A DNA stretch of 64,000 nucleotides from Roseobacter sinensis (GCF_025755255.1 NZ_JALIEB010000006.1:124001-188000); one strand, 5' to 3'. Positions 18,653 to 26,817 are shown, numbered from the stretch's first letter. Numbers and translations: made by a program. Notes: a model not told the origin generated them from the letters alone.

Positions 18653-19977
18653 GACGCGGCCCTGCCTCGCTGGGTGTCGGCTCGCCCACGCTGCACGCCA
18701 CGGTGCTTTTCACCTTGTCGGTCTTCGTCGCAATCCTCGTGATGTCCTATGCGCTGAAGGTCGAGATCGTGGCCAAGGGGACGGGCAAGATCGTCCCGCT
18801 CGGGCGGGTGCAGGTCGTGCAGCCAGAGTTCGCGGGGCAACTGGCCGCCATTCACGTGCGCGACGGCATGCGCGTTGCGAGGGGCGCGGTGGTGATCGAG
18901 CTCGATCCGACCAATGCGCAATCCGCGCTCAACACGCTGCGCGCCGAAGAGGAGCGCTTGCAGATCGAGCGGCGGCGGATCGAGACGGTACTCGCCGCAC
19001 TTCCGGCCTTCGAGACGGGCGAGACAGATGATATCTCCGTGCATGAAGCCGCGTTCCTCGGTGATGCGCCGCAGGTGCCATCGCGCTTTTTCAAGGAGCA
19101 GCGCGCCTTGCTTACGGCCGAGCTGACCGAGCTGCGCGATGCGCTTGTCCAGATCGACGCGCGCCTGCTGGCCAATGAGAAATCAAAGGAGGTGACGCGG
19201 GCGGGGATCGGGCGGATCGACGCCGCGCTGGAGACACAGCAGGAGCGGCTGGAGACCGTGCAGAGCCTGCTCGACAAGGGCACGGCCAGCCGCGCCAACT
19301 ATCTCGACGTTCTGGACGGCTTCAACACGTTGGAGAGCGAGCGCGAGGTCTTCCTGCGCGAACTTGATGAAAAAACGGCGCAGGATGCCTCCTATATGGC
19401 GGAGCGGGCCGGCATCCTGTCCGCCCTGCGCAGCCGGCTGCAAACACGGCGGGCCGAGCTCGAGGCCCGCGGCGCGGCTCTATCGGAGGAGTTGGTCATC
19501 GCCCGCCGGCAACTGGCCAACACGCGGCTGGTCGCACCCGAAACGGGGGTGATCGACCAGCTTTCCGTTTTCACCATCGGCGGGATCGTCGAGGCCGGTC
19601 AGGAGCTTCTGCGGGTCGTGCCCGCGGATCAGGCCTTTGAGGTGGAAGCGATCTTTCCCAATATAGATGTGGGCTTTCTGGAGGTTGGCCAGAAGGCCAA
19701 TGTTAAGCTCGACGCCTATCCGGCCGAACGCTTCGGGGCGTTGGAGGGTGTGGTTTCCAACGTGTCGGCGGACGCCATCGAGGTTGAGACCAACAGCTTC
19801 GGTTTCGTTGTCCGCATCGCACCTGACACGCCGCGGCTGGAGACGGCTACGGCGAGCTACGCGGTCCAGCCCGGCATGACAGCGGTTGTCGACGTGATCA
19901 CCGGCGAACGGCGGCTGATCAGCTATTTCTTCGCGCCCATCGTGAAGGTGGTGCAGGACAGCCTCGGTGAGCGCTAA
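18649..19977 (+). CDS. HlyD-family membrane fusion protein of type I secretion system
   Basis: 442-aa periplasmic adaptor linking the ABC exporter to an outer-membrane TolC channel. One N-terminal TM helix (~17-40) is followed by a first half-lipoyl segment (VVQPEFAGQLAAIHVRDGMRV), a long coiled-coil hairpin (~95-290, rich in E/R/L heptads), the second half-lipoyl part (LVAPETGVIDQL) and a C-terminal beta-barrel (QPGMTAVVDVITGERRLISYFFAPIV). The last block is typical of HlyD proteins. ATGA overlap with the ABC gene shows one operon. A hairpin followed by TTTT ends the transcript. Confidence 0.9.
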   Translation: MRRGPASLGVGSPTLHATVLFTLSVFVAILVMSYALKVEIVAKGTGKIVPLGRVQVVQPEFAGQLAAIHVRDGMRVARGAVVIELDPTNAQSALNTLRAEEERLQIERRRIETVLAALPAFETGETDDISVHEAAFLGDAPQVPSRFFKEQRALLTAELTELRDALVQIDARLLANEKSKEVTRAGIGRIDAALETQQERLETVQSLLDKGTASRANYLDVLDGFNTLESEREVFLRELDEKTAQDASYMAERAGILSALRSRLQTRRAELEARGAALSEELVIARRQLANTRLVAPETGVIDQLSVFTIGGIVEAGQELLRVVPADQAFEVEAIFPNIDVGFLEVGQKANVKLDAYPAERFGALEGVVSNVSADAIEVETNSFGFVVRIAPDTPRLETATASYAVQPGMTAVVDVITGERRLISYFFAPIVKVVQDSLGER

Positions 19978-19986
19978 GTGCGCGGC

Positions 19987-20009
19987 GCGCGCCGGGCCTG
20001 GCGCGTTTT
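19987..20009 (+). terminator. Rho-independent terminator after hlyD
   Basis: CGCGCC (19988-19993) pairs with GGCGCG (20000-20005) across a 6-base loop and is followed directly by TTTT. It lies 10 bases after the hlyD stop. Confidence 0.65.
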
Positions 20010-20030
20010 GCCTTTGAGCCGAGACGGGAC

Positions 20031-20091
20031 GCGTCACCCCTTGCATTGATTTCATTGAAATCAGGCGGCGAGAGGTGACGCAGCTGCAAGG
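20031..20091. repeat. Nested palindromes between convergent hlyD and the 20101 gene
   Basis: TGATTTCA-T-TGAAATCA (20047-20063) is a perfect palindrome inside GCGTCACC (20031-20038)/GGTGACGC (20074-20081). A third pair, CCTTGCA (20039-20045)/TGCAAGG (20085-20091), crosses the second. It sits between convergent stops and may form alternative or pseudoknotted hairpins. Confidence 0.6.
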
Positions 20092-20100
20092 CGACTTGCT

Positions 20101-20955
20101 TTAAGTCGTCTCCCAGACCCAGCACCGGTCGTCGCGGTATTCGGACAGATGCTGCGCGCGGGTCGCTGCGGCGGCGAGAAGCGCGTCGAACTCTGTTCTC
20201 AGATGCGCGCGCATCTGCTCCATCTTGTGCAGACCGGAGGTAGAGGGGCCGAGCAGCAGCTCCAGCAGAACGATGTCCACGCTGCACAGCCCGATCGGGT
20301 TGTTGTGGAACCACTGGGAATAATCCTTGTTGCGCAGATCTTCCCCAAGCAGCGACACGATCTCGGTGGTCTCCACGTCAGAGGCGCGCAGGATCGACTG
20401 GATCAATTCTTCGGTCATGATCGAACGGGCCACCTCTTGCGGCATGTCGTCGGCGAAGGTCGAAAACGTGAAAGATCGGTGGCGCGACCCGGGAAGGTCC
20501 ACCGAAAGACCGAGCGCCCATTCGGGAAACAACTCATCGGGATTGGGGGGCCCGCTGCCGACGATGCGCTCCATCACGTCGAGCAACTCCGATTGATCGG
20601 GCCGTTCGCCCTGCACCACATAAAAGGTGGTGCTATCGGTCGGGCAGTCTGCCAGATCATCCACCAGAACCTGCGTCCACCCCAGCTCGAACGCCTCCGC
20701 CATATCGGAGACGATCCGGCTGGGGGGGAACGCGGCACCTGAATGCTCCTGGATGCAGAAGGTCTCGGAGCCGTTTCTGACCCGGAGAATGGGATTGCTG
20801 ATCTCGTCGCTGATCTTCGAGGCGAAGGCGGCGTCGAAGATGCTCTGTGTTTTTGCCGCGAGATCGCCGCGGGCAAGCAGGGTGCTGGCGAGCGCCGCGA
20901 GGCCCGCACAGAGCGCGATCAGCAGGATGGAAATCTTCATGTGGGATGCCCGCAT
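20101..20955 (-). CDS. Exported protein of unknown function in the secretion island
   Basis: 284-aa protein beginning with a hydrophobic signal-like segment (MKISILLIALCAGLAALAST after five residues), then a mostly soluble body. I do not recognise it firmly. The C-terminal third (MTEELIQSILRAS ... CSVDIVLLELLLGP ... MRAHLRTEF) resembles the end of DUF2927 proteins only weakly. The ATG at 20955 has GAGG seven bases upstream; the ATG at 20940 is an alternative. It is the last of three minus-strand genes (metallopeptidase, CTGCH protein, this one) and converges on the type I secretion pair. An envelope role linked to the small protein is possible but unproven. Confidence 0.65.
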   Translation of the reverse strand: MRASHMKISILLIALCAGLAALASTLLARGDLAAKTQSIFDAAFASKISDEISNPILRVRNGSETFCIQEHSGAAFPPSRIVSDMAEAFELGWTQVLVDDLADCPTDSTTFYVVQGERPDQSELLDVMERIVGSGPPNPDELFPEWALGLSVDLPGSRHRSFTFSTFADDMPQEVARSIMTEELIQSILRASDVETTEIVSLLGEDLRNKDYSQWFHNNPIGLCSVDIVLLELLLGPSTSGLHKMEQMRAHLRTEFDALLAAAATRAQHLSEYRDDRCWVWETT

Positions 20956-21008
20956 CGGCGCGCCTCGTCGTCGGGTGTGGAAGGGGCGCGGGACGCCCCT
21001 TCGCTGGA

Positions 21009-21311
21009 TCAGTTCGGATAGTGCGTATCGTAGGCGCCCTGGTGGCAACCGGTGCAGCCGCCGATGGATCCGGTCGGGCTGTCGGGCCAGCCATTGGCCG
21101 CCTGGTTGACCTGCTGTGCGGCATGTTGGCGGGTGTCCATCTCGGACCACGCGTTCTCATTTCCGAGCGCATTGTCGAGCGCCTGCTGCGTCGCGGAGTT
21201 GTCGCGGTCCATTTTCGAGGTGATCGCATCGGGGCCATCACTGCTGCTGCCGCCACTGCTGCCACCGCCGCAAAAGCTCACTGGAGAGTCAAAAGCGTCA
21301 AAATCAAACAT
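21009..21311 (-). CDS. Small protein with Gly/Ser cluster and terminal GG-CTGCHQG motif (candidate secreted peptide)
   Basis: 100-aa acidic protein without a Sec signal. Near the start a Cys is followed by a Gly/Ser run (CGGGSSGGSSS); the middle is polar, Asn/Gln/Ala-rich and helical-looking; the tail is SIGG-CTGCHQGAYDTHYPN. The GG before a short Cys-rich tail resembles a double-glycine leader junction, and CTGCH matches the heme-c CxxCH pattern, though without a signal peptide heme attachment is doubtful. It lies between a metallopeptidase gene and an exported protein and faces a type I exporter lacking a peptidase domain. A precursor peptide or secreted protein is a reasonable hypothesis; it resembles no family I know. 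Confidence 0.6.
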   Translation of the reverse strand: MFDFDAFDSPVSFCGGGSSGGSSSDGPDAITSKMDRDNSATQQALDNALGNENAWSEMDTRQHAAQQVNQAANGWPDSPTGSIGGCTGCHQGAYDTHYPN

Positions 21312-21505
21312 CGGTCATGTCCTGTCATTCGGGTGGTCTTTGATGTATAGAACCCCCCATTGCTGTTTGCCGGGCTTCACGCCCGGCGGCTCAATCGGCG
21401 GGAGGGGAGGCACCCCCTTCCGCCAACCATTCGGCCGGTGGCCGAATTCTCTCTGCTCCATAGCGCCTGCCACCACAGCACCGACGGGCGCGCACCGAGG
21501 GTCTA

Positions 21506-22321
21506 TCATGCTGCCGCACCCCTCGGGTGCCAGGCTGCAGCGCAGTGCTGAATGTAGGACCCGCCCTCCGGTCCGGCTCTGTAGAGCGCGCCGAGATTGC
21601 ACGCGCTCTCCGAGCGGAAGAGACGCGCGGCGATATGGCGGGCAAGCGGATAGTTCCAAGCGTATCGGTACGGCTGCCGGGGGTCGGTCATGGCTTCGGC
21701 AAGCGCGCGGGCGTTGTCTCCGAAGTAGATTGCGTCATCGGCCTGATGGGCTGGGGCAAGCGCGGCAAAACGCGTCGGCAGGTGCTGCAGGATCGCAAGC
21801 TCGGCAAGAAAGGCACAGCATTCGCGCGCGACGGGCGGCATTTGCCCATCGCTACGGCCCTGGCTGGCGACGATTTGCAGGGCGTGGCCGACCTCATGCG
21901 CCATGGCCAGCAGATCGACCGGTCGGTCTTGGTAATGCAGGCTCACGAGGGGCAGGGCGCCGCCCCCCAGATCGTAGGTGAAGGGTCGGGGATGCTTGCC
22001 GGCCCGTGGCGCCAGACACTTGGGGGCGCGCATTTCGACCTCGCCAATTTGAGTGCCAAGCTCGGGGACCGCGGCGCGCAGCGCGCCGGCGCAGAGACCC
22101 CAGGCCTGCGCTGCGGAGAGCCCCAGACGGGCCGGAACTGGCGGCCCGACCGATCCGTCCGGCGCGGTGATCGCAGCCAATTGTGCCCGCACCAGATCCC
22201 GTGTCAGCCCGTTGACCGCGAGCCAGTCGTCAAAGCCAGCCTTTGGTTGGGTGCGCGGTGCGGCGGCCGCCGACGGTCTCTCCGCCTCACCAAGCAATAC
22301 CTTGAGCTCCAATGGCCACAC
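21506..22321 (-). CDS. Compact M3-like zinc metallopeptidase
   Basis: About 271-aa protein with a zincin active site AMAHEVGHALQ (HEVGH at ~142-146) and downstream acidic residues in PPVARECCAFLAEL, the arrangement of M3/oligoendopeptidase F peptidases (HExGHA ... E). Ahead of it, GALPLVSLHYQDRPVDLLAMAHE resembles the strand-plus-helix before the M3 zinc site. M3 enzymes are usually 550-700 aa, so only a catalytic core is present. The start is uncertain: GTG at 22321 (GGGG nine bases upstream) or TTG at 22336. A peptide-cleaving role on the neighbouring 100-aa protein is inferred from position. Confidence 0.65.
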   Translation of the reverse strand: MWPLELKVLLGEAERPSAAAAPRTQPKAGFDDWLAVNGLTRDLVRAQLAAITAPDGSVGPPVPARLGLSAAQAWGLCAGALRAAVPELGTQIGEVEMRAPKCLAPRAGKHPRPFTYDLGGGALPLVSLHYQDRPVDLLAMAHEVGHALQIVASQGRSDGQMPPVARECCAFLAELAILQHLPTRFAALAPAHQADDAIYFGDNARALAEAMTDPRQPYRYAWNYPLARHIAARLFRSESACNLGALYRAGPEGGSYIQHCAAAWHPRGAAA

Positions 22322-22362
22322 GTGAAAATACCCCAAAGTAAGCGATTGAGCGGAACGCTACG

Positions 22363-22412
22363 GCGGATCACATTTTAGTCAACGAGGAACGCGGGTCGCG
22401 AAAATGATCCGC
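22363..22412. promoter_or_regulatory. GCGGATCA/TGATCCGC inverted repeat between divergent genes
   Basis: Perfect 8-base arms (22363-22370 and 22405-22412), each followed inwards by a T/A-rich extension (CATTTT and AAAA), flank 34 bases between the metallopeptidase and GNAT-like genes. It is a candidate shared operator. The rest of the 310-base gap (22322-22630) shows no gene. Confidence 0.45.
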
Positions 22413-22630
22413 GGAATAGCGCCGCATGACAGGGACCGCTTCGGCGGCGCTTTTCTCATCGGGCGGAGTTCCGCCTTGCGACCGGGTCGGCCCTGCAAGG
22501 CATCGCCGAAAAGACAACGCGGCAAGGAAGATGATGGACAGGGCCGCCGGCCCTTGAGTCTTCTCGGGCCCATGCTGGTGGCCGCCAGTTGCAGCTGCCG
22601 GAGGTGATCAGCCGCACCGTGGGAGAGAGC

Positions 22631-23116
22631 ATGGGGGACACCGCAAGACTATGGATTCGACCGACGCAGGCGCAGGATGTGGATGTCGTTCTGCCGCAGT
22701 TGGCCGAACGGGCGCTGGCCGAGATCGACCGCTTCCTGCGCGATGACCCGCCGGAGGCGCGCCTCGCCATCATCCGCGATCACGTCCTTGCGTCGATTGA
22801 GGCGGGCCGAGCGGACACGTTTCTTCTGGGGGATGCGCCGGTGGGTATCATCACCCATACGCCCGAGCGCGACTATCACTATACCACTGCGCTGCCGATG
22901 GAACGCTATTTCGAACGCGATTTTCTGCGGATCTCGCGAAGCTACGGGCAGGACCTCGCGCGGCGTCTGGGGACCGGTCTGCGCGCCTACAGCCGTTCGG
23001 AGCATGCGCGCGTCGGCACCTGGTTCTCGCTGATGGGCTTCAGGTTTGCGGGATGGGACGGGGACGCGCGGGTCTTCGTCTTCGATCCGGGGCGGTTCGC
23101 GCATGCGGGGCGCTGA
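22631..23116 (+). CDS. GNAT-like acyltransferase-fold protein
   Basis: 161-aa soluble protein. The pattern IRPTQAQDVDVVLPQLAERALAEI at the start, DTFLLGDAPVGIITH in the middle and RAYSRSEHARVGTWFSLMGF near the end resembles GNAT-fold proteins of the kind common in phages and accessory DNA. The usual acetyl-CoA loop (Q/R-x-x-G-x-G/A) is not clear, so catalytic activity is uncertain. GGGAG lies five bases before the ATG. It diverges from the metallopeptidase gene across an inverted repeat, so the two may be co-regulated. It could modify a peptide, but nothing in sequence proves this. Confidence 0.5.
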   Translation: MGDTARLWIRPTQAQDVDVVLPQLAERALAEIDRFLRDDPPEARLAIIRDHVLASIEAGRADTFLLGDAPVGIITHTPERDYHYTTALPMERYFERDFLRISRSYGQDLARRLGTGLRAYSRSEHARVGTWFSLMGFRFAGWDGDARVFVFDPGRFAHAGR

Positions 23117-23161
23117 CAGGCAGGCGCGTTGCGACGGTGGCGCTATGTCTCACGCAGCCTC

Positions 23162-24655
23162 TCAACGCTCGAAGGTTTCGAACGCGCCCGGCGCGCGCAG
23201 GACGCGCCCGCTGACGAAGCCTTGCCGGCCTGTCGCGTCCGTTGCATTGTACCAGACGGCGTTTGGCGCGATGCAGGTGGTGGTGTAGCGATCTCGCAGC
23301 CCCCGCCACTCGGGGCTGCCGTCATCGAAAAGGTTTCGCGGAGCTTCTGCGCGATCGAGCTCGGCGCAAAGCTGTGCGCAGCGGCTGCGGCGCTGCGGCG
23401 ATCCGAGAAAGACGGGCGCGGCGCCTGTCAGTTCGACCAGCGCGAAGCGCGGGACTTCAGCCGTCACCGCAGCGTCAAAGCCCGGGGCAGCACGCAGCGT
23501 TGCAAAGCTGTTCACCTCGGCGATGGCCGCGCGCTGGCCTGCGGGCTTGCGACAGGCGCCGCGAAACGCTTGCGTCAGATCATCCTCCCAGATCGCAAGA
23601 TGGATGTAAGGACCGAGCGGTACATCGCCGGGCTTGCGAGGCAGGCTGGCAAGCGGTTGATGCGGTGACAGCCCCGCGATCCTGTCGTATCGCCAGTATA
23701 CGTCGCAGGTGAACCGACCATCCAAATCGAAACTCGACACTCCGATCCGAACGCCGAGGCTCTGATCAATCCCGCAGACTTCAATGAGATCCTGCGCAGG
23801 GCGCACACGGCATTCGTGCAGGAGATACCCTGCATTGGACCCTGTGACCAGGTAGCCATCGCCGTCTGGGCGCGGCGGGTCCCACGTCTGCGAGGCCTCA
23901 GGCGGGTCGCGCAGGGCCTGCCACCGGGTCAGGTTGTCACAGGCGTGTTGCGCGGCAGCGGCATCCAGAGAGGGGAGTTCGGCATAGCCGAAGAGTCTGA
24001 TGCCCCAGCGCCGCGCCTTGTCGACGGTGTCGATGAAAAGATAGTCCTCTCCGCGGCGCAGAAACATCGCACGCAAAAGATCCGACCGGATCATGGGCCG
24101 ATTGCTCACCGGCGCATTGCGGTTCGCCAGAAGCAGCAGATCGGCCGTTGTCTCCAGCGCGGCGGCAAAGCTGGCCTCGACCTCGCCCAGTGAGTAGAGC
24201 CCGTCGACGGGCAGCGGCAGGTCCAACTCGGGCCGGTGAAAGCCCAGCGTGCCGCCGACGTGCAGATGACGGTCGAGGAAATCATCCTCGTTCGACCGGA
24301 CGGTGCCCATCATGAAGACAACAGCGCAGGCAGAGAGGCAGCTTGCATTCTCCTCGATCACGGTGCCGATGCCGGTCTCGTAGATGTGGGCGCCGATCCG
24401 GATGGCTTCGGCCAGATCGCCGCCGTCCGGACTGTCGAGGCAGAGCGGAAAGGACACGCCGCCGGGGTAGAAAGAGGGCGGCAGTTTCTCCCGCACCGCC
24501 TTGAGGCGCGCCAGATCGCCATCCCGGATCGGCCCGCTGAGCCGCATGACACAAGTGGGGCTGTCAACCAGCTCGATCTCGGCAGCAGGCGACGGGCCCG
24601 CAAGGCTGACAGCGCCGAGCCAGGCTGCGGCGAAGATGCTAGCAGCTCTCGACAT
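23162..24655 (-). CDS. Exported ClpP-fold (COG3904-like) protein with C-terminal extension
   Basis: 497-aa protein with a signal peptide (cleavage near PSPAAE, ~25). Residues ~65-230 match periplasmic ClpP/crotonase-fold proteins: LCLDSPDGGDLAEAIRIGAHI, then ENASCLSACAVVFMMG, with Ser108 at the usual nucleophile position, and LGFHRPEL. Two flanking cysteines (CLSAC) are typical of this periplasmic branch. Residues ~230-497 are an unassigned, Cys-containing region; the end (WYNATDATGRQGFVSGRVL) looks SH3b-like. The start is chosen at the signal peptide, which overlaps the upstream gene by 17 bases. Proteolytic activity is unproven for this branch. Confidence 0.7.
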   Translation of the reverse strand: MSRAASIFAAAWLGAVSLAGPSPAAEIELVDSPTCVMRLSGPIRDGDLARLKAVREKLPPSFYPGGVSFPLCLDSPDGGDLAEAIRIGAHIYETGIGTVIEENASCLSACAVVFMMGTVRSNEDDFLDRHLHVGGTLGFHRPELDLPLPVDGLYSLGEVEASFAAALETTADLLLLANRNAPVSNRPMIRSDLLRAMFLRRGEDYLFIDTVDKARRWGIRLFGYAELPSLDAAAAQHACDNLTRWQALRDPPEASQTWDPPRPDGDGYLVTGSNAGYLLHECRVRPAQDLIEVCGIDQSLGVRIGVSSFDLDGRFTCDVYWRYDRIAGLSPHQPLASLPRKPGDVPLGPYIHLAIWEDDLTQAFRGACRKPAGQRAAIAEVNSFATLRAAPGFDAAVTAEVPRFALVELTGAAPVFLGSPQRRSRCAQLCAELDRAEAPRNLFDDGSPEWRGLRDRYTTTCIAPNAVWYNATDATGRQGFVSGRVLRAPGAFETFER

Positions 24656-25163
24656 ATTGCGCGACGCCGGCGCCGATGTTGGTGGCGCCGATTTCCTGGT
24701 TGAGATGGTCGAAGAAAGGGCCGTAGACCCGCTGTGTCGTGGCTGCAATCGGGCAGAAGTAAGCGTGCAGCAGAGCCCGGTCGCACAGCCCGGCGGTGTC
24801 GCAGAACTGCGCGCGTTCAAAAATGCTCGCGGTCTGCATCAAAAAAGCGCGCACCTCGGCCTGGTACTCAGAGACCGGGAATGTGGCCCCAACGAAGGCG
24901 GCGTATTCGCCTGTCGTCAGCGCGTGGGTGCGGATGTGCGCAACAAAGGCCGGATGCGACGACCAGTAGGCATGCATATGCGTCTGCCCCTCGATCATCG
25001 CCGGGCCGCCGTGCTCCTCGATCAGGGCCAGCGCGCGCTCCTGCGCGGCTGCTGCGTTGTCTTGCGCCCGCTCGTCGAAGTATCGCCACAGGCCGAAACA
25101 GGCGATGAGTACCCCGATGACGCCCAGGCAAACGTCGAAGATGCGTTTGGTTGCGTCATTCAC
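24639..25163 (-). CDS. Single-pass membrane protein of unknown function
   Basis: 174-aa protein with one N-terminal TM helix (~8-26, VCLGVIGVLIACFGLWRYF), then a helical, His/Glu/Ala-rich periplasmic or cytoplasmic body containing four cysteines near the end (QFCDTAGLCDRALLHAYFC and a C-terminal SC). No family is recognised. It overlaps both neighbours (8 bases with the gene before, 17 with the ClpP-fold gene after), so the three products are translationally coupled and probably work together at the inner membrane/periplasm. Confidence 0.65.
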   Translation of the reverse strand: MNDATKRIFDVCLGVIGVLIACFGLWRYFDERAQDNAAAAQERALALIEEHGGPAMIEGQTHMHAYWSSHPAFVAHIRTHALTTGEYAAFVGATFPVSEYQAEVRAFLMQTASIFERAQFCDTAGLCDRALLHAYFCPIAATTQRVYGPFFDHLNQEIGATNIGAGVAQYVESC

Positions 25164-25518
25164 CGGTGCTGGCCTCGATCAGGCAGCGGGCGGGCCAGAG
25201 GCGGTGAAAGGGCGCGGCGCGGTCGATCTTCGCATCCGCCAGACACTCCAGCTGCGGACGGGTCAGGACGATCAGCGCATCATGCGCGCGCTCCTCCAGC
25301 TCGAAATCCGGCGCGCTGTTGGTGACGTAGTCTCGGAAGTCGACCGCTGTTTCAGGGCAGCTCGGCAGCGAGATGACGTAGGCCACCTTGTCCTCGGCGA
25401 GATAGGCGCTGGTGTTGGCCGAGAGGCATTCCAGATCAGCGGTGCGCAGCACATAGACGGTCTCGCTCGCAGCCGCCGTGCCCAGACCGGTCAAGACAGC
25501 GACGAGGCTGCGTGTCAT
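25156..25518 (-). CDS. Small exported protein of unknown function
   Basis: 120-aa protein with a Sec signal (MTRSLVAVLTGLGTAAASE) and a body with four cysteines (DLECLSANT, SLPSCPE, QLECLADAK, PARCLIEA) that may form two disulfides in the periplasm. An in-frame ATG eight codons earlier is the alternative start. First gene of the minus-strand trio with the TM protein and ClpP-fold protein. No known family is recognised. Confidence 0.6.
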   Translation of the reverse strand: MTRSLVAVLTGLGTAAASETVYVLRTADLECLSANTSAYLAEDKVAYVISLPSCPETAVDFRDYVTNSAPDFELEERAHDALIVLTRPQLECLADAKIDRAAPFHRLWPARCLIEASTGE

Positions 25519-25736
25519 CACCTTCCGCGCGTCCACGGCCACCCTCCGTTCCTGCGGTTCCCGGTTCAGGTATAGGACACCAAAAACGCCTTGCCTAGAT
25601 TTTCGGACCGCCGTTGGTCCAAGCTTGCCCTGGGTGCGGCCCCTGTGCGCGGGCCTGAATTCTGATGACAGGGGCGATCCCGCTGTTTAGGCTCCGATGC
25701 ATAAAATTTTACCTTTTCAAAGTCGGTCTCTTATCC

Positions 25737-26708
25737 ATGCTTTTCATCACCAACCGCTTTCCCACGCAAAGCATCCGCACGCGCAAGGGGCGCCGCTTTA
25801 CCTTCGACCTTGATAACAATGCCCCGTCCAATTCCGTTTTCTACTGCGAGACCGGTGCGGACGGCAATCACACCGAGATCACCAGCGCCGAGCTGCTGGG
25901 CCGCGTGCGCGACAGCAATTATCGGCAGATCCTGCTCTTTATCCACGGGTTCAACACGCTGCCCGACAAGGTCTTCGGGATGACAGCGGAGCTGCAGAAG
26001 CTGTGCGACAAGGCGAAGCCGAAAGAGGCGCTGGTTCTGCCGCTGATCTGGCCGAGCGACAACGACAAGGGCATTGTCCAGGACTATTGGGACGATCAGA
26101 AGTCCGCGGATCAGAGCGGCTTTTCCTTTGCGCGGGTCCTCGAGCGCTTTCTCGACTGGCGCAACAGCGAGGAAGGTGCGCCGGACGGGACGCCCTGCCT
26201 GAAGCGCATCAACGTGCTGGCCCATTCCATGGGCAACCGGGTTTTGCGGCAGAGCCTGTCGCTTTGGGATCGCTACGATCTCGCCTCCGGCGTGCCGCTG
26301 CTCTTTCGCAATACCTTCATGGTGGCGGCGGATGTGGTGAACGAGACCCTGCATGAGGGTCAGACCGGCGCGCTGATCAGCCATGCATCGCGCAACGTCG
26401 TGGTCTATTTCGCCTCCGATGATCTGGCGCTCAGGGCCAGCAAGGCGGCAAACCTGAAAAACCGGGTGGCCTCGCGTCGCCTCGGCCACACCGGACCCGA
26501 GAACACCGACCTGACCCCGCGCAACGTCTTCCAGGTCGATTGCGACGACGTCAACACCCGGTACGATCCGCCGACGGGGCACAACTACTTCCGCTCCGGC
26601 ACCCGGCGCGGGCAGGCGGGGCTAGTCTTCAAGCATATCTTTCAATGCATCGAGAGCGGCCGGGTCTTCCCCGATGACCCGCACCAGCGGTCCGTCATCC
26701 TGCGCTGA
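25737..26708 (+). CDS. DUF900-type alpha/beta hydrolase
   Basis: 323-aa esterase/lipase-superfamily protein (COG4782-like). The strand-turn ILLFIHGFNTLPDKVF gives the oxyanion region and NVLAHSMGNRVLR the nucleophile elbow (Ser in AHSMGN). The end (GHNYFRS) may supply the catalytic His. No signal peptide is seen when starting at the ATG at 25737; a short extension upstream is not family-like and is A/T-rich. It converges on the MocR gene with ~110 bases between. Substrate unknown. Confidence 0.8.
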   Translation: MLFITNRFPTQSIRTRKGRRFTFDLDNNAPSNSVFYCETGADGNHTEITSAELLGRVRDSNYRQILLFIHGFNTLPDKVFGMTAELQKLCDKAKPKEALVLPLIWPSDNDKGIVQDYWDDQKSADQSGFSFARVLERFLDWRNSEEGAPDGTPCLKRINVLAHSMGNRVLRQSLSLWDRYDLASGVPLLFRNTFMVAADVVNETLHEGQTGALISHASRNVVVYFASDDLALRASKAANLKNRVASRRLGHTGPENTDLTPRNVFQVDCDDVNTRYDPPTGHNYFRSGTRRGQAGLVFKHIFQCIESGRVFPDDPHQRSVILR

Positions 26709-26720
26709 GGTGATCGCCAC

Positions 26721-26734
26721 TGAGGTCGACCTCA
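26721..26734. repeat. Perfect 14-base palindrome between convergent genes
   Basis: TGAGGTCGACCTCA lies between the hydrolase stop and the MocR stop. It has 7-base arms and no loop; it could be a protein site or part of a bidirectional terminator. Confidence 0.4.
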
Positions 26735-26817
26735 CCATCGGTGCCCGTTTCAGCAGCGCCCATCGCGATGGCCGCCGTCGAGCGACGTTGCCGTCTCGCG
26801 GGTCGACCACCGGCCGG

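Noticed and set aside
21009-21311. Small protein as an ordinary cytochrome c
   Set aside because: Has CTGCH but no Sec signal, no axial Met/His context and no cytochrome fold length.
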